Below the pieces are notes generated by a model that saw only the letters and a list, made by a program, of their open reading frames with translations, made no database searches and had not been told where the DNA came from. Both the position numbers and the translations under genes were made by a program. This document shows positions 56,346-63,980 of a DNA stretch of 64,000 bases, piece by piece (within the stretch, counting starts at the first letter, position 1; every line of letters starts with the position of its first letter). The DNA comes from Ferruginibacter sp. GTDB lineage: Bacteria > Bacteroidota > Bacteroidia > Chitinophagales > Chitinophagaceae. The DNA is taken from assembly GCA_019638575.1 (NCBI GenBank), contig JAHBTN010000013.1, forward strand, positions 48,251-112,250. The letters run 5' to 3'.

Positions 56346-56859
56346 GTACGTTCACGCTCGTTTTAGGTGGGCAAAAGTAGTTTAAAATGCTGGCATTTGA
56401 ACAGGTATTGCGGCATGCCGCAAGTTAATGATGTACCCGGCTACAGTACTGCTATGTAGCTGCGGTGGCGTCGCACTCTTGTACTGTAAATCATAACTGG
56501 GCAATTTGGTTAATAAAACTTCTTTTACCTTTACAATAGTTAAACTTCTATCAGGCTTATTGAAATATTGGTTAGTTTAAAGTAACTAAAATAAACTTTG
56601 CAAACCTGTTGTGGGCAGTAGTATTAGCTTTTTTTATTTACCGGGAGAAGAATAATTAATTACAATTCATCTTCAGCCCTGCCCATTCCTATCAATCCAT
56701 CGCATACCAGCATTACGCAAAACCAAAACGTATATTTTGTTGAAAATTTAATCACATAAATATTATGATGTATCAAAATATTTATTAATTTACCTACACC
56801 TAATAATCTTCTAATACCCTGTAATTGAGGAAGGCGAAGCCATACAAAAATTATAAATT
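56346..56859. other. Long intergenic region upstream of the recombinase
   Basis: About 510 bases without a supported gene. It contains a perfect 16-base palindrome TTGCGGCATGCCGCAA (56408-56423), then a GC-richer stretch to about 56500, then AT-rich DNA with a purine-rich GAGGAAGG at 56827-56834, too far from the recombinase ATG to be a standard ribosome-binding site. It may hold the recombinase promoter and regulatory sites. Confidence 0.4.
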
Positions 56860-58056
56860 ATGGAAACAATAAATTTAGCAATTGAGCATCATAAACAATC
56901 TGCCTGTATTGCCCTACATTTTAAATATAACCCTACTATAAATAATTGTGTACGCAAAGTGCCCGGTATACGGTGGAGCCATACCTTAAAAGCCTGGTAT
57001 TTGCCATGCAGGCGTGATGCAGTACAGCAACTTGAAAAAGAAACAAGGGGAATTGCCCTGCTGCAGACAAATATTTTACATGAACAGCTTAGCCAAATAA
57101 AACAACAGCAACAAAGTAATTATTTGCAAACAGCTCAACAGTATGTTGCCAATAATAAAGCCGGGATTAAAAAAGAGTTTGCCATATTGCCGCAGATAAC
57201 AGCAGAAAACAGGGAAGCACTGCAACAACTTATAGACCTTTTAAAATTAAAAGCCTATAGCCCAAATACCATACGCACTTATAAAAACGAATTCGGTATT
57301 TTTTTACAGGCTATCAATAGCAGGACAGCCCAAAGCATTACTCCCGGTGAATTAAAGCGCTACCTTTTATATTGTCTTGATAAACTTAAATTAACAGAAA
57401 ATACCGTAAACAGCAGGCTAAATGCATTAAAGTTTTATTACGAACAGGTACTTGGCCGTGAAAAATTCTTTTTTGAAATACCAAGGCCCCAAAAACCGTT
57501 AAAACTGCCCAAAGTAATAAGCGAAGAAAAAATACTGGAAGCGCTTTTTGAAATAAAGAACCTTAAACATAAGGCCATTTTATTGCTTGCATACAGTGCC
57601 GGCCTGCGTGTAAGCGAAGTGATAAATATAAAACCAGCCGACATAGACAGTAACCGAATGCAGATACGCATACTACAGGCAAAGGGCAAAAAAGACAGGA
57701 TGGTAACATTAAGCGCTCACCTGCTGCCGCTGTTGAGAGAATATTATTTAAAATACAAACCTGCAACCTGGCTGTTTGAAGGGCAGTACGGTGCTCAATA
57801 CACAGCACGCAGTGCCCAGCAATTATTCAGGCAAACCTTTAAAAAGCTTCAGTTACCGGCACAATTTAGTTTTCACAGTTTGCGGCACAGCTATGCCACA
57901 CATTTACTTGATAACGGCACCGATATAAGTTATATACAAAAACTATTAGGTCACAACGATATTAAAACTACATTGCGATACGCCAATGTGAGCATAAAAG
58001 ATGTAGGAAAAATTGAAAGTCCGCTCGACCGTGCCTTACGTAAACGAGGCAAATAA
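56860..58056 (+). CDS. Tyrosine recombinase with HARP-like N-terminal domain, candidate cassette integrase
   Basis: 398 residues. Residues 1-60 (FKYNPTINNCVRKVPGIRW, then KAWYLPCRRDAV) resemble the small HARP-type nucleic-acid-binding module more than any standard integrase N-terminus. A Gln-rich linker (75-100), a SAM-like core-binding domain (about 115-200) and the catalytic domain follow. Catalytic residues: Arg250 (AGLRVSEV), Lys275 or a neighbour in AKGKKDR, His339 and Arg342 (HSLRH), His365 (LLGHND) and Tyr374 (LRYANV). The end SIKDVGKIESPLD resembles the GVRSPLD end of integron integrases, but the insertion of roughly 20-30 residues that IntI proteins carry between the Lys and HxxR motifs is absent. 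It sits upstream of, and points toward, the cassette array. Confidence 0.9.
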   Translation: METINLAIEHHKQSACIALHFKYNPTINNCVRKVPGIRWSHTLKAWYLPCRRDAVQQLEKETRGIALLQTNILHEQLSQIKQQQQSNYLQTAQQYVANNKAGIKKEFAILPQITAENREALQQLIDLLKLKAYSPNTIRTYKNEFGIFLQAINSRTAQSITPGELKRYLLYCLDKLKLTENTVNSRLNALKFYYEQVLGREKFFFEIPRPQKPLKLPKVISEEKILEALFEIKNLKHKAILLLAYSAGLRVSEVINIKPADIDSNRMQIRILQAKGKKDRMVTLSAHLLPLLREYYLKYKPATWLFEGQYGAQYTARSAQQLFRQTFKKLQLPAQFSFHSLRHSYATHLLDNGTDISYIQKLLGHNDIKTTLRYANVSIKDVGKIESPLDRALRKRGK

Positions 58057-58208
58057 AACTTCGTTTTTACAATTGTTGTACATTAAACAATAAAAAATAC
58101 GAAAAACCCCTAAAGAGATGTTGATAAAAGGAATTATGTATAAATTTATAAATCAAAAATGTACGGGCTGGTAAATTTGGAGTTTCGTATATTTATGAGT
58201 TGGCTGCA
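58057..58208 (+). other. attI-like region and first cassette junction
   Basis: The 142 bases between the recombinase stop and the first junction have no gene. The junction 10-mer GTTGGCTGCA starts at 58199 and is the exact reverse complement of TGCAGCCAAC at 58920-58929, which opens the attC-like site of the first cassette. This is the place where a primary integration site would lie. No long palindrome with the attC layout precedes it, consistent with an attI-type rather than an attC-type site. Confidence 0.6.
58172..58179 (+). promoter_or_regulatory. Candidate cassette promoter -7 element
   Basis: TAAATTTG matches the Bacteroidota -7 consensus TAnnTTTG exactly. A TTTA at 58145-58148 could be a weak -33 element at the long end of the spacing range. 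The element lies just upstream of the first cassette junction and points into the array, where an integron Pc promoter would be expected. Confidence 0.3.
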
Positions 58209-58245
58209 AGCTTGACAAAAACCTCAAACAGTTTAATATCTAACA

Positions 58246-58956
58246 ATGGCACCAAAAAGTTTGACAATAGATAATCCATCTTATCGTTCTGGTGGTTGGA
58301 CTGCTGTTGCTAGCGGTATTATAGGGATTTTTGTAGTTGTTTTCTTAATAGCTTATTTGGCTTTTCGCAACGAAAATTTAAGTCAAGGTTTATTATTTCA
58401 GAGGTTACATGATGGTGGATTAGTTCTTCAATTTTTGCTTTTCATTCCTGTGACTATATCCTTTTATAAACTTTTTCTGCAGAGAAATTTTCCTATAAAT
58501 CGCTTTCCTTTGAAAGCAGGAATTATAATAATAGTATTGACAGCATTTTTTGCTTTACTAATATTCCCTAAAATACTTTCAGACGGTTTTTACACTTTTC
58601 CTCAAGGAATATTTGGAGTTTGGCTTATTGTTGCCAACCGAAAGTTAGGCGGAATTTTTTCTCGTGGACTTAGATGGTTTGGAATGGTTGTAGGTTTTGG
58701 ACTTATGCTCGTAGGACTGTTTTTTGTTTTGTATGCGACTTTTGTGAGTACAATTCAACTTCGTATTCCTGCTGCACCTCTCGAGGAAGTAATAAATGTT
58801 CCAGTAACTAAAGCAAATTTGTTTCTACACTATTTTATTGACATTGGCTCGTTATTGGGGGTGTTAACTTTTCCATTTTGGACGATATTAATTGGGTACA
58901 GGTTATTAAGACAAAAGCCTGCAGCCAACATTGGTATTGCCAATAGTGGGGCTTGA
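58246..58956 (+). CDS. Cassette 1: polytopic membrane protein of unknown function
   Basis: 236 residues with about six membrane helices (for example ASGIIGIFVVVFLIAYLAF, FGMVVGFGLMLVGLFFVLYA, IDIGSLLGVLTFPFWTILIG). The arrangement resembles small DUF4386-like membrane proteins, but I cannot assign a family with confidence. The last residues (ANIGIANSGA) are encoded by the attC-like site itself, so the stop codon lies inside the recombination site, a feature also known from integron cassettes. No function can be inferred from the sequence. Confidence 0.7.
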   Translation: MAPKSLTIDNPSYRSGGWTAVASGIIGIFVVVFLIAYLAFRNENLSQGLLFQRLHDGGLVLQFLLFIPVTISFYKLFLQRNFPINRFPLKAGIIIIVLTAFFALLIFPKILSDGFYTFPQGIFGVWLIVANRKLGGIFSRGLRWFGMVVGFGLMLVGLFFVLYATFVSTIQLRIPAAPLEEVINVPVTKANLFLHYFIDIGSLLGVLTFPFWTILIGYRLLRQKPAANIGIANSGA

Positions 58957-59123
58957 CATTAGAGCAATCAGCAGCGGTAATTCTGTTGTACTGCGGTTCG
59001 GGGCTCGACGAATAAAGCCCAACTTTTGTTCTTAATATTTAACTTTATCAAAAAGCCAGGCAGCGGTTCGGGCGGACGAATATAAAATTCCCCACCATCG
59101 GCAATACCTGTTCGTTGGCTGCT
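58920..59123 (+). other. attC-like site 1
   Basis: Begins with R''-like TGCAGCCAAC (58920-58929) and ends with R'-like GTTGGCTGCT (59114-59123). The arms pair: GGTATTGCC (58933-58941) with GGCAATACC (59100-59108), and GTGGGG (58946-58951) with CCCCAC (59090-59095), separated by a small mismatched loop. The centre (about 140 bases) contains CAGCAGCGGT and CGGTTCGGGCGGACGAAT, also found in sites 2-4. Confidence 0.85.
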
Positions 59124-59165
59124 ACTGTATTGCGACACTTCAAACTTCATACGCTACGACTATAA

Positions 59166-59780
59166 ATGACATACAAAACACTAAACGAATACAAAGAAGA
59201 AACGCATCCTTGGCAACCCTTCATTCCGACAAATGCTGACAAATTAATTTTAGGCACTTTCCCTACAGCAGAAGGTAATAGAGGAGCTTATGAGTTTTTT
59301 TACCCAAATCCTAATAATGATTTTTGGAGAATATTATTTCAAGCTGCTGAAAAAAAATTAGACGATTACAAAGAAGCAAAGCCAATAGAAATCAGGAAAC
59401 AGATTTTAGCAGATTTAAAATTAGGGATTGGCGACATTGGAAAAAAAATATTAAGACAAAAAGATAGTTCAAAAGACGACAACCTTTTTCCAATTGAATA
59501 CACCGACATCTTTTTGATATTAGAAACTCATCCAGCAATTAAAAAAATAATCATAACAAGCAGCAGCGGTGGAAATAGTGTTCTTTCTTGGTTTCATCAC
59601 TACTGCATTTTAAATGGACATAATTTTATAATCCCGAAGGACAAATTACCAATTAAGACAAAGTTGATTTTTAAAAGTCGTGAAATAAAAATTGAAATCA
59701 TTTCCTCTCCTTCTCGGCTATCACCAATTAAAGGCGACAAATTGTTTGAAATGTATCGCAACGCAATTTTAAATGACTAA
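59166..59780 (+). CDS. Cassette 2: uracil-DNA-glycosylase-family protein
   Basis: 204 residues. The N-terminal part has the UDG-superfamily start LILGTFPTAEGNRGAYEFFY with PNPNNDFWRIL (the pocket for the flipped base), a central IEYTDIFLILETHPAIKKII strand, and an end SSPSRLSPIKGDKLFEMY that matches the C-terminal loop of DUG/mismatch-specific relatives. The catalytic Asp/Asn of some subfamilies is not conserved in an obvious way, so the preferred base (uracil, hypoxanthine) is unknown. It overlaps the following GNAT gene by 8 bases; both are carried on one cassette. Confidence 0.75.
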   Translation: MTYKTLNEYKEETHPWQPFIPTNADKLILGTFPTAEGNRGAYEFFYPNPNNDFWRILFQAAEKKLDDYKEAKPIEIRKQILADLKLGIGDIGKKILRQKDSSKDDNLFPIEYTDIFLILETHPAIKKIIITSSSGGNSVLSWFHHYCILNGHNFIIPKDKLPIKTKLIFKSREIKIEIISSPSRLSPIKGDKLFEMYRNAILND

Positions 59781-60279
59781 ATATAAAATGAAAGAAATTA
59801 CTTACAAGTTAGATACTCCAAAAAACATTTCGGACACAGACAAAAAAATATTTCTTGAGTTACTAATTCAACAGGGAAAAGTAACTAATCCTACATTGGA
59901 AAAAATAAATCGTTGCACATTTCTTTGTTTATGCAAAGTGGACAATAAAATAATTTCAATCGGTGCTATCAAACCAAAAACAAATAGCGACTTTAATTCT
60001 GACAAAGCAGACCTTGACAAATTTAGAAATGACTTTTCATCGGAACTTGGATACTGTTTTACATTGCCAGACCATACAGGAAAAGGTTTTTCATCTTCAA
60101 TTGTAAAACTTCTCCTTGACAAATTCAGCGATACGAACCTAATGGCATCAACTGAACTTCGTGTAGACAACTCAATGACACGAATTCTTGAAAAAAACAA
60201 TTTTAAACAGTTTGGGAAACCTTGGAAAAGTACAATTCATAAAGGGACATTGGGTTTGTTTTTAAAGTTTGTAAAATAG
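59773..60279 (+). CDS. Cassette 2: GNAT acetyltransferase
   Basis: 168 residues (or 163 from a second ATG at 59788). GNAT features: ISIGAIKPKTNSD in the middle strand, SSELGYCFTLPDHTGKGFSS with the acetyl-CoA loop TGKGFSS, and DNSMTRILEKNNFKQFG near the end. It overlaps the stop of the glycosylase-like gene, so the two are translationally coupled. The substrate is unknown. As a second gene in a small mobile unit it could act as a detoxifying or modifying enzyme. Confidence 0.82.
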   Translation: MTKYKMKEITYKLDTPKNISDTDKKIFLELLIQQGKVTNPTLEKINRCTFLCLCKVDNKIISIGAIKPKTNSDFNSDKADLDKFRNDFSSELGYCFTLPDHTGKGFSSSIVKLLLDKFSDTNLMASTELRVDNSMTRILEKNNFKQFGKPWKSTIHKGTLGLFLKFVK

Positions 60280-60310
60280 CAGACATACTCTGTTGCAGAG
60301 AGAGAACAGC

Positions 60311-60515
60311 AGCAGCCAACATGGGGTTTGCTGCAAGTGTGGCTGGACGTTGTAATCATCGGCAGCAGTTCGTTATTGTGCTTCAGTCCGGGCTTGACGG
60401 AATGCTATTTGGCTTTTGGTTTTTAACTTGTACTTTTAGTCCATCAATCAGCAGCGGTTCCGGGCAGACGGAATACTAATTCCACACCTGCAGCAAGCCC
60501 TGTTCGTTAGGTGCT
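60311..60515 (+). other. attC-like site 2
   Basis: R''-like AGCAGCCAAC (60311-60320) is the exact reverse complement of the cassette's own 5' junction GTTGGCTGCT (59114-59123). The arms pair: TTGCTGC with GCAGCAA, GTGTGG with CCACAC, and GGGG with CCCT (one G-T pair). It ends in R'-like GTTAGGTGCT (60506-60515), which starts the next cassette. The centre contains CTTGACGGAATGCTATTTGG, shared with site 3. Confidence 0.87.
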
Positions 60516-60520
60516 ACTTT

Positions 60521-60991
60521 ATGACAGACTTCACGACATTTAAGAAAATTGGTTATACACAAGCTTTCAAAGCAATTACTGTTGGACTTGTGATTGCTTA
60601 TGTAATTATGGCTTTGATGGCAGGACCTTTTTGGTTATTTCAGTTTGACTACGCACCGACAATTTTGTTTGCTGCAATTATGATTTATATCGCAGGTTAT
60701 TTTTTTGGCGGGCTGACCGGGATTTGGATTTCAAAACGAAGCCAACTTGCAATCCTTTTCGGAATAGTTGGCGGCTTTCTAATTGTATGGACAGCGACAT
60801 TTTTCGGAAGCCTAATCGGTTTTATGAATGAAGGCTTACCGAATAGAAGTGAAATAAGCGAACCTGTCCACGACTATATCTATAAACCAATGGCTTTGGT
60901 GACAATTTTCGGTTTTCTACCAATAATCCTTGTAGGAATTTGGTTCGGACTTTCCATTAAGAAAAAGGTTGACAATATTTTAAATGGATAG
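60521..60991 (+). CDS. Cassette 3: four-helix membrane protein of unknown function
   Basis: 156 residues with four predicted membrane helices (AITVGLVIAYVIMALMAG, TILFAAIMIYIAGYFFGGL, LAILFGIVGGFLIVWTATFF, LVTIFGFLPIILVGIWFGLS). No family recognised. The gene starts 6 bases after the junction core sequence, so it would be read from an upstream promoter or through from cassette 2. It overlaps the next small gene by 8 bases. Confidence 0.7.
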   Translation: MTDFTTFKKIGYTQAFKAITVGLVIAYVIMALMAGPFWLFQFDYAPTILFAAIMIYIAGYFFGGLTGIWISKRSQLAILFGIVGGFLIVWTATFFGSLIGFMNEGLPNRSEISEPVHDYIYKPMALVTIFGFLPIILVGIWFGLSIKKKVDNILNG

Positions 60992-61199
60992 ACAGATACT
61001 CATTTATGTATATTCTGCTTCGCTGACACTTGTTGGACTGCTATGTTTATTTGCAGCTTTTCGTAAAATAACAGCAAAGGAAAAAATGACAAAGGCATTA
61101 GAGAGACCACCTATAAGAAATTATGCCAACCCTTTTCTATGGTTGTTCGGACTTCTATGTATTGTTTTGGCAATTCTCTTACTTTTAAAAACAACCTAA
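60984..61199 (+). CDS. Cassette 3: small two-helix membrane protein
   Basis: 71 residues with two hydrophobic helices (ILIYVYSASLTLVGLLCLFA and FLWLFGLLCIVLAILLLLK) joined by a short basic loop (TAKEKMTKALERPPIRN). It overlaps the preceding membrane-protein gene by 8 bases and is probably translationally coupled to it; they could form one complex. Function unknown. Confidence 0.65.
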   Translation: MDRQILIYVYSASLTLVGLLCLFAAFRKITAKEKMTKALERPPIRNYANPFLWLFGLLCIVLAILLLLKTT

Positions 61200-61218
61200 T
61201 TGACAGACGTACAAAAGC

Positions 61219-61420
61219 AGCACCTAACAAAAGGTTTGCCGCAAGGCTGGCGGACGGAATAACAATCGGCAGTTGCACTACTATCAGCTAATATCGGGCT
61301 TGACCGAATTCTATTTGGCTTTTAGTTGTTAACTTCAACGTCAGTTTTTCAATCGGCTTCAGTTGCGGGCGGACAGTTATTAAATACCAGCCCTGCGGCA
61401 AGCCTCGAACGTTGGCAGAA
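61219..61420 (+). other. attC-like site 3
   Basis: R''-like AGCACCTAAC (61219-61228) is the exact reverse complement of this cassette's junction GTTAGGTGCT (60506-60515). The arms pair: TTGCCGCA with TGCGGCAA, GGCTGG with CCAGCC, AGG with CCT. It ends in R'-like GTTGGCAGAA (61411-61420). The stretch from 61421 to the next start codon (61562) is non-coding and has no other recognised feature. Confidence 0.87.
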
Positions 61421-61561
61421 ATAACCCGAAACACTTCACGCCATGAGAGCAACAGATTGAAGTGCTATTTTTCGAAATTTTTCTACTAACTGTCGGCAAA
61501 ACACTTACCAGCGACATAAAATACTGAATTAGTGAATTACATCAAATTAAAAATTTATTTT

Positions 61562-62014
61562 ATGAAAAAGTTTTTTGTTTTTTTGGGTCTTTTAATCATT
61601 TCTTATTTTAATTCTATAGCTCAGGATTATGACTATAAAGTTGGTAAAGTTGAAAATGGGAAAGCAATTTTAACTATTAACACTAAAAATGCTTTTAGTT
61701 CTTTATCAAAAAATTTATTAAGTGCATCTAATATTAAAGAAACATATACTAAAGTTGAACTAATAAAACTCAATGACAATTTTTTCGCATTAGTATTTCA
61801 AGGTGAGAAATATCGTACATCATTCTCTGTAAAAGAAGTTAACGGCGAATTAGTTGCAAAGGTAAAAGTTTCATGCACTACAACTGGAACCAAATGTTCA
61901 CAAGACGGTCATGCCTGTACAGTTTCACAGAATGTTGGAGAGTGTGCATGTACCCCTTGTCCAGCGGGTGAAACATGTACTAAAACATGCAGCTCTGACA
62001 ATTTAATTGATTAG
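61562..62014 (+). CDS. Cassette 4: small secreted Cys-rich protein
   Basis: 150 residues from the ATG at 61562; an in-frame GTG at 61532 is less likely because it would precede the signal peptide. Signal peptide (MKKFFVFLGLLIISYFNSIAQ), a beta-rich middle, then a C-terminal tail of about 50 residues containing eight Cys and ending in ECACTPCPAGETCTKTC. The spacing suggests disulphide bonds or metal binding in the periplasm or outside the cell. No family recognised. Confidence 0.65.
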   Translation: MKKFFVFLGLLIISYFNSIAQDYDYKVGKVENGKAILTINTKNAFSSLSKNLLSASNIKETYTKVELIKLNDNFFALVFQGEKYRTSFSVKEVNGELVAKVKVSCTTTGTKCSQDGHACTVSQNVGECACTPCPAGETCTKTCSSDNLID

Positions 62015-62081
62015 TTATTTTAACAAAGAGACTGGTAATTTTATTAATTAAAAAAAATATCAGTCTCTCTAATTGTTTTAC

Positions 62082-62283
62082 TTCTGCCAACAAAAGTATT
62101 TGCAAAAGCAGGGCTTGAAAATGAAACATCAGCTATGTGCTACTATCAGCAGCAGTTCGGGCTGGACGTTCAATATTCAACTTTAGTTCATAACTTCAAC
62201 CGCATATTTTCAAATGAGCATTTGTACCGGGCTGGACCAACAATCAATTCCCTGCCTTCGCAAATACTCGACCGTTAGTGGCA
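62082..62283 (+). other. attC-like site 4
   Basis: R''-like TTCTGCCAAC (62082-62091) is the exact reverse complement of the cassette's junction GTTGGCAGAA (61411-61420). The arms pair: AGTATTTGC with GCAAATACT and GCAGGG with CCCTGC, with a four-base internal loop. It ends in R'-like GTTAGTGGCA (62274-62283). The gap 62015-62336 consists of this site and short flanks. Confidence 0.87.
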
Positions 62284-62336
62284 ATTAAACGACAACACTC
62301 ACGAAACAACAAAACAGTAACTTAAAAATTAAACAA

Positions 62337-62771
62337 ATGAGAAAAGTAGTATTATTATCAATTGGAATTTTCGCCTTGACAGCTTGCAACAATCAAAAAA
62401 GCAATTCTTCGGAAAAGACAGAAGAACAATCCGTAACAGAACAATCAACCGTTGGCGGAGATAAGGACGAACACGGCTGTCTTACTGCGGCTGGCGAAAC
62501 TTGGAGCCAACTCAAACAAAGCTGTATCCAAATTTTCAACGTTGGACAACGCTTAAACCCTATTGAAACCAAAGACGGAGAAGCTGTAATCAGTGCTTTT
62601 GTGCTGTTTAATGATGACAAATCCGAAGCGGAGTTGTTTTTGCCAAATACTCAAAGCAACACTATTTTAAAAACGACCGATAAGCAAAACTATGAAAGTG
62701 GAGAATACAAGTTTGACGTTAATGAATCCACTTTGTACATCAACAATGAAAAGAAGTATAAGGCAGAATGA
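62337..62771 (+). CDS. Cassette 5: lipoprotein with conserved Cys pair
   Basis: 144 residues. The signal peptide ends in a lipobox (FALTAC), followed by an Asn/Ser/Glu-rich spacer and a small domain with DEHGCLTAAGETWSQLKQSC, then a beta-rich part. The two-Cys block resembles a small domain found in several Bacteroidota lipoproteins, but its role is not known to me. It overlaps the following pirin gene by 4 bases (ATGA), so the two are probably translationally coupled. Confidence 0.75.
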   Translation: MRKVVLLSIGIFALTACNNQKSNSSEKTEEQSVTEQSTVGGDKDEHGCLTAAGETWSQLKQSCIQIFNVGQRLNPIETKDGEAVISAFVLFNDDKSEAELFLPNTQSNTILKTTDKQNYESGEYKFDVNESTLYINNEKKYKAE

Positions 62772-63496
62772 TTAAAAAAATAGAAAACGATAAAAAGGTC
62801 GGCAACGCCCATATTAAAATCCTATATCCGGGAAGTGTTATTGAAAATTCAACTGACAGTGGATTAGGAAGTGTCGGAAGAATTGACCACGCCAACATCG
62901 GTGGAAATGTAACTATCAAAATGCACCCGCATATAAATGATGATATACTTTCCTATTTCCGTACTGGACACGCTGTGCATACCGATTCGGAAGGATTTCA
63001 GGCAACCGTTTCCAGAAACAAGCTAATGTTGATGAAAGCGGGAAAACTCTTTTATCACGAAGAAACAATGCCCGAACCTTTGGAAGGACTTCAGATATTT
63101 ATCCGACCCAAATCTAAAGACCTGAAACCTGAAGTTGTATTTCAAGACCTGAATGAAACGGATAGTGTTGATTCTTGGAGATTGCTTGCTTCGCCTACTG
63201 AACAGACACAATTACAGTTTTCGAGCGAAACGTGGATATACGACACCAAATTAACAAACGGAAAAACAATTGAATTGCCCGACTTGCCAAAGAATGAGCT
63301 GACTGGTTTGCTTTATGTTTTTCAGGGAAATGTTGTGCTGAACAATGACATAAATCTTCTAAAAGGAGAATCTGTGCTATTCAAGAACGAGCAAATTGAT
63401 ATAAATGCTTTAGAAACATCGGAATTAGTACTGTTCATTACAGACGAAAATTCCGAATATTATGATGATGGAATGTATAGTGGAAACAAACATTAA
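62768..63496 (+). CDS. Cassette 5: pirin-family protein
   Basis: 242 residues with the pirin N-terminal cupin block: MHPHINDDILSYFRTGHAVH and LMLMKAGKLFYHEE provide the His/Glu metal ligands, followed by a second cupin half. Some bacterial pirins act as quercetin 2,3-dioxygenases. The start overlaps the lipoprotein gene (ATGA), and the stop codon ends one base before the attC-like site. Cytoplasmic; physiological role unknown. Confidence 0.87.
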   Translation: MIKKIENDKKVGNAHIKILYPGSVIENSTDSGLGSVGRIDHANIGGNVTIKMHPHINDDILSYFRTGHAVHTDSEGFQATVSRNKLMLMKAGKLFYHEETMPEPLEGLQIFIRPKSKDLKPEVVFQDLNETDSVDSWRLLASPTEQTQLQFSSETWIYDTKLTNGKTIELPDLPKNELTGLLYVFQGNVVLNNDINLLKGESVLFKNEQIDINALETSELVLFITDENSEYYDDGMYSGNKH

Positions 63497-63497
63497 C

Positions 63498-63635
63498 TGC
63501 CACTAACAAGGTATTGCCAAAAGCGGGTCTGAACGGCTTCGATTGGGCATTTGTGCAAGGTTCAACTTTCGTTCTTCGATTGAACTTCTGTGCTAAAAAT
63601 CCCCGCCTTCGGCAATACCCAAAACGTTATAGGCA
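63498..63635 (+). other. attC-like site 5 (shorter variant)
   Basis: R''-like TGCCACTAAC (63498-63507) is the exact reverse complement of the junction GTTAGTGGCA (62274-62283). The arms pair: GGTATTGCC (63510-63518) with GGCAATACC (63611-63619) and GCGGG with CCCGC. It ends in R'-like GTTATAGGCA (63626-63635). It is only about 138 bases and its central part differs from sites 1-4. Confidence 0.87.
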
Positions 63636-63680
63636 ATCGGAGTCATGTTTTGAATTTGAGTTGTAGGTGGAGGAGAACGA

Positions 63681-63980
63681 AGCGAAGCCCACTCCGATAC
63701 TTTTGTTTTCCAATCATCAGCAGTTGGGCGATTTGAAGTGAAGGATAACCATCAACTCTTTTTTACCGAAGCGAAGAACAGAGCGAAGCCCACTCCGATA
63801 CTTTGGTTTTCCAGTCATCAGTAGTTGGGCGATTTGAAATGAAGGACAACCATCAACTTTTTTTACCGAAGCGAAGAACGAAGCGAAGCCCACTCCGATA
63901 CTTTGGTTTTCCAATCATCATTAGTTGGGCGAAATGGGAGGGAGAATATAGATCAACTTTATTTTACCGAAGCGAAGGAA
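63681..63980 (+). repeat. Three tandem repeats of about 100 bp in cassette 6
   Basis: Units begin with AGCGAAGCCCACTCCGATAC at 63681, 63782 and 63882, spaced 101 and 100 bases, so the reading frame is not kept between units. They are very similar to each other and fill almost the whole sixth unit. Confidence 0.85.

Noticed and set aside
63717-63914. 65-codon open frame on the minus strand in cassette 6
   Set aside because: It runs through the tandem repeats and is opposite to the direction of all other cassette genes; no family resemblance.
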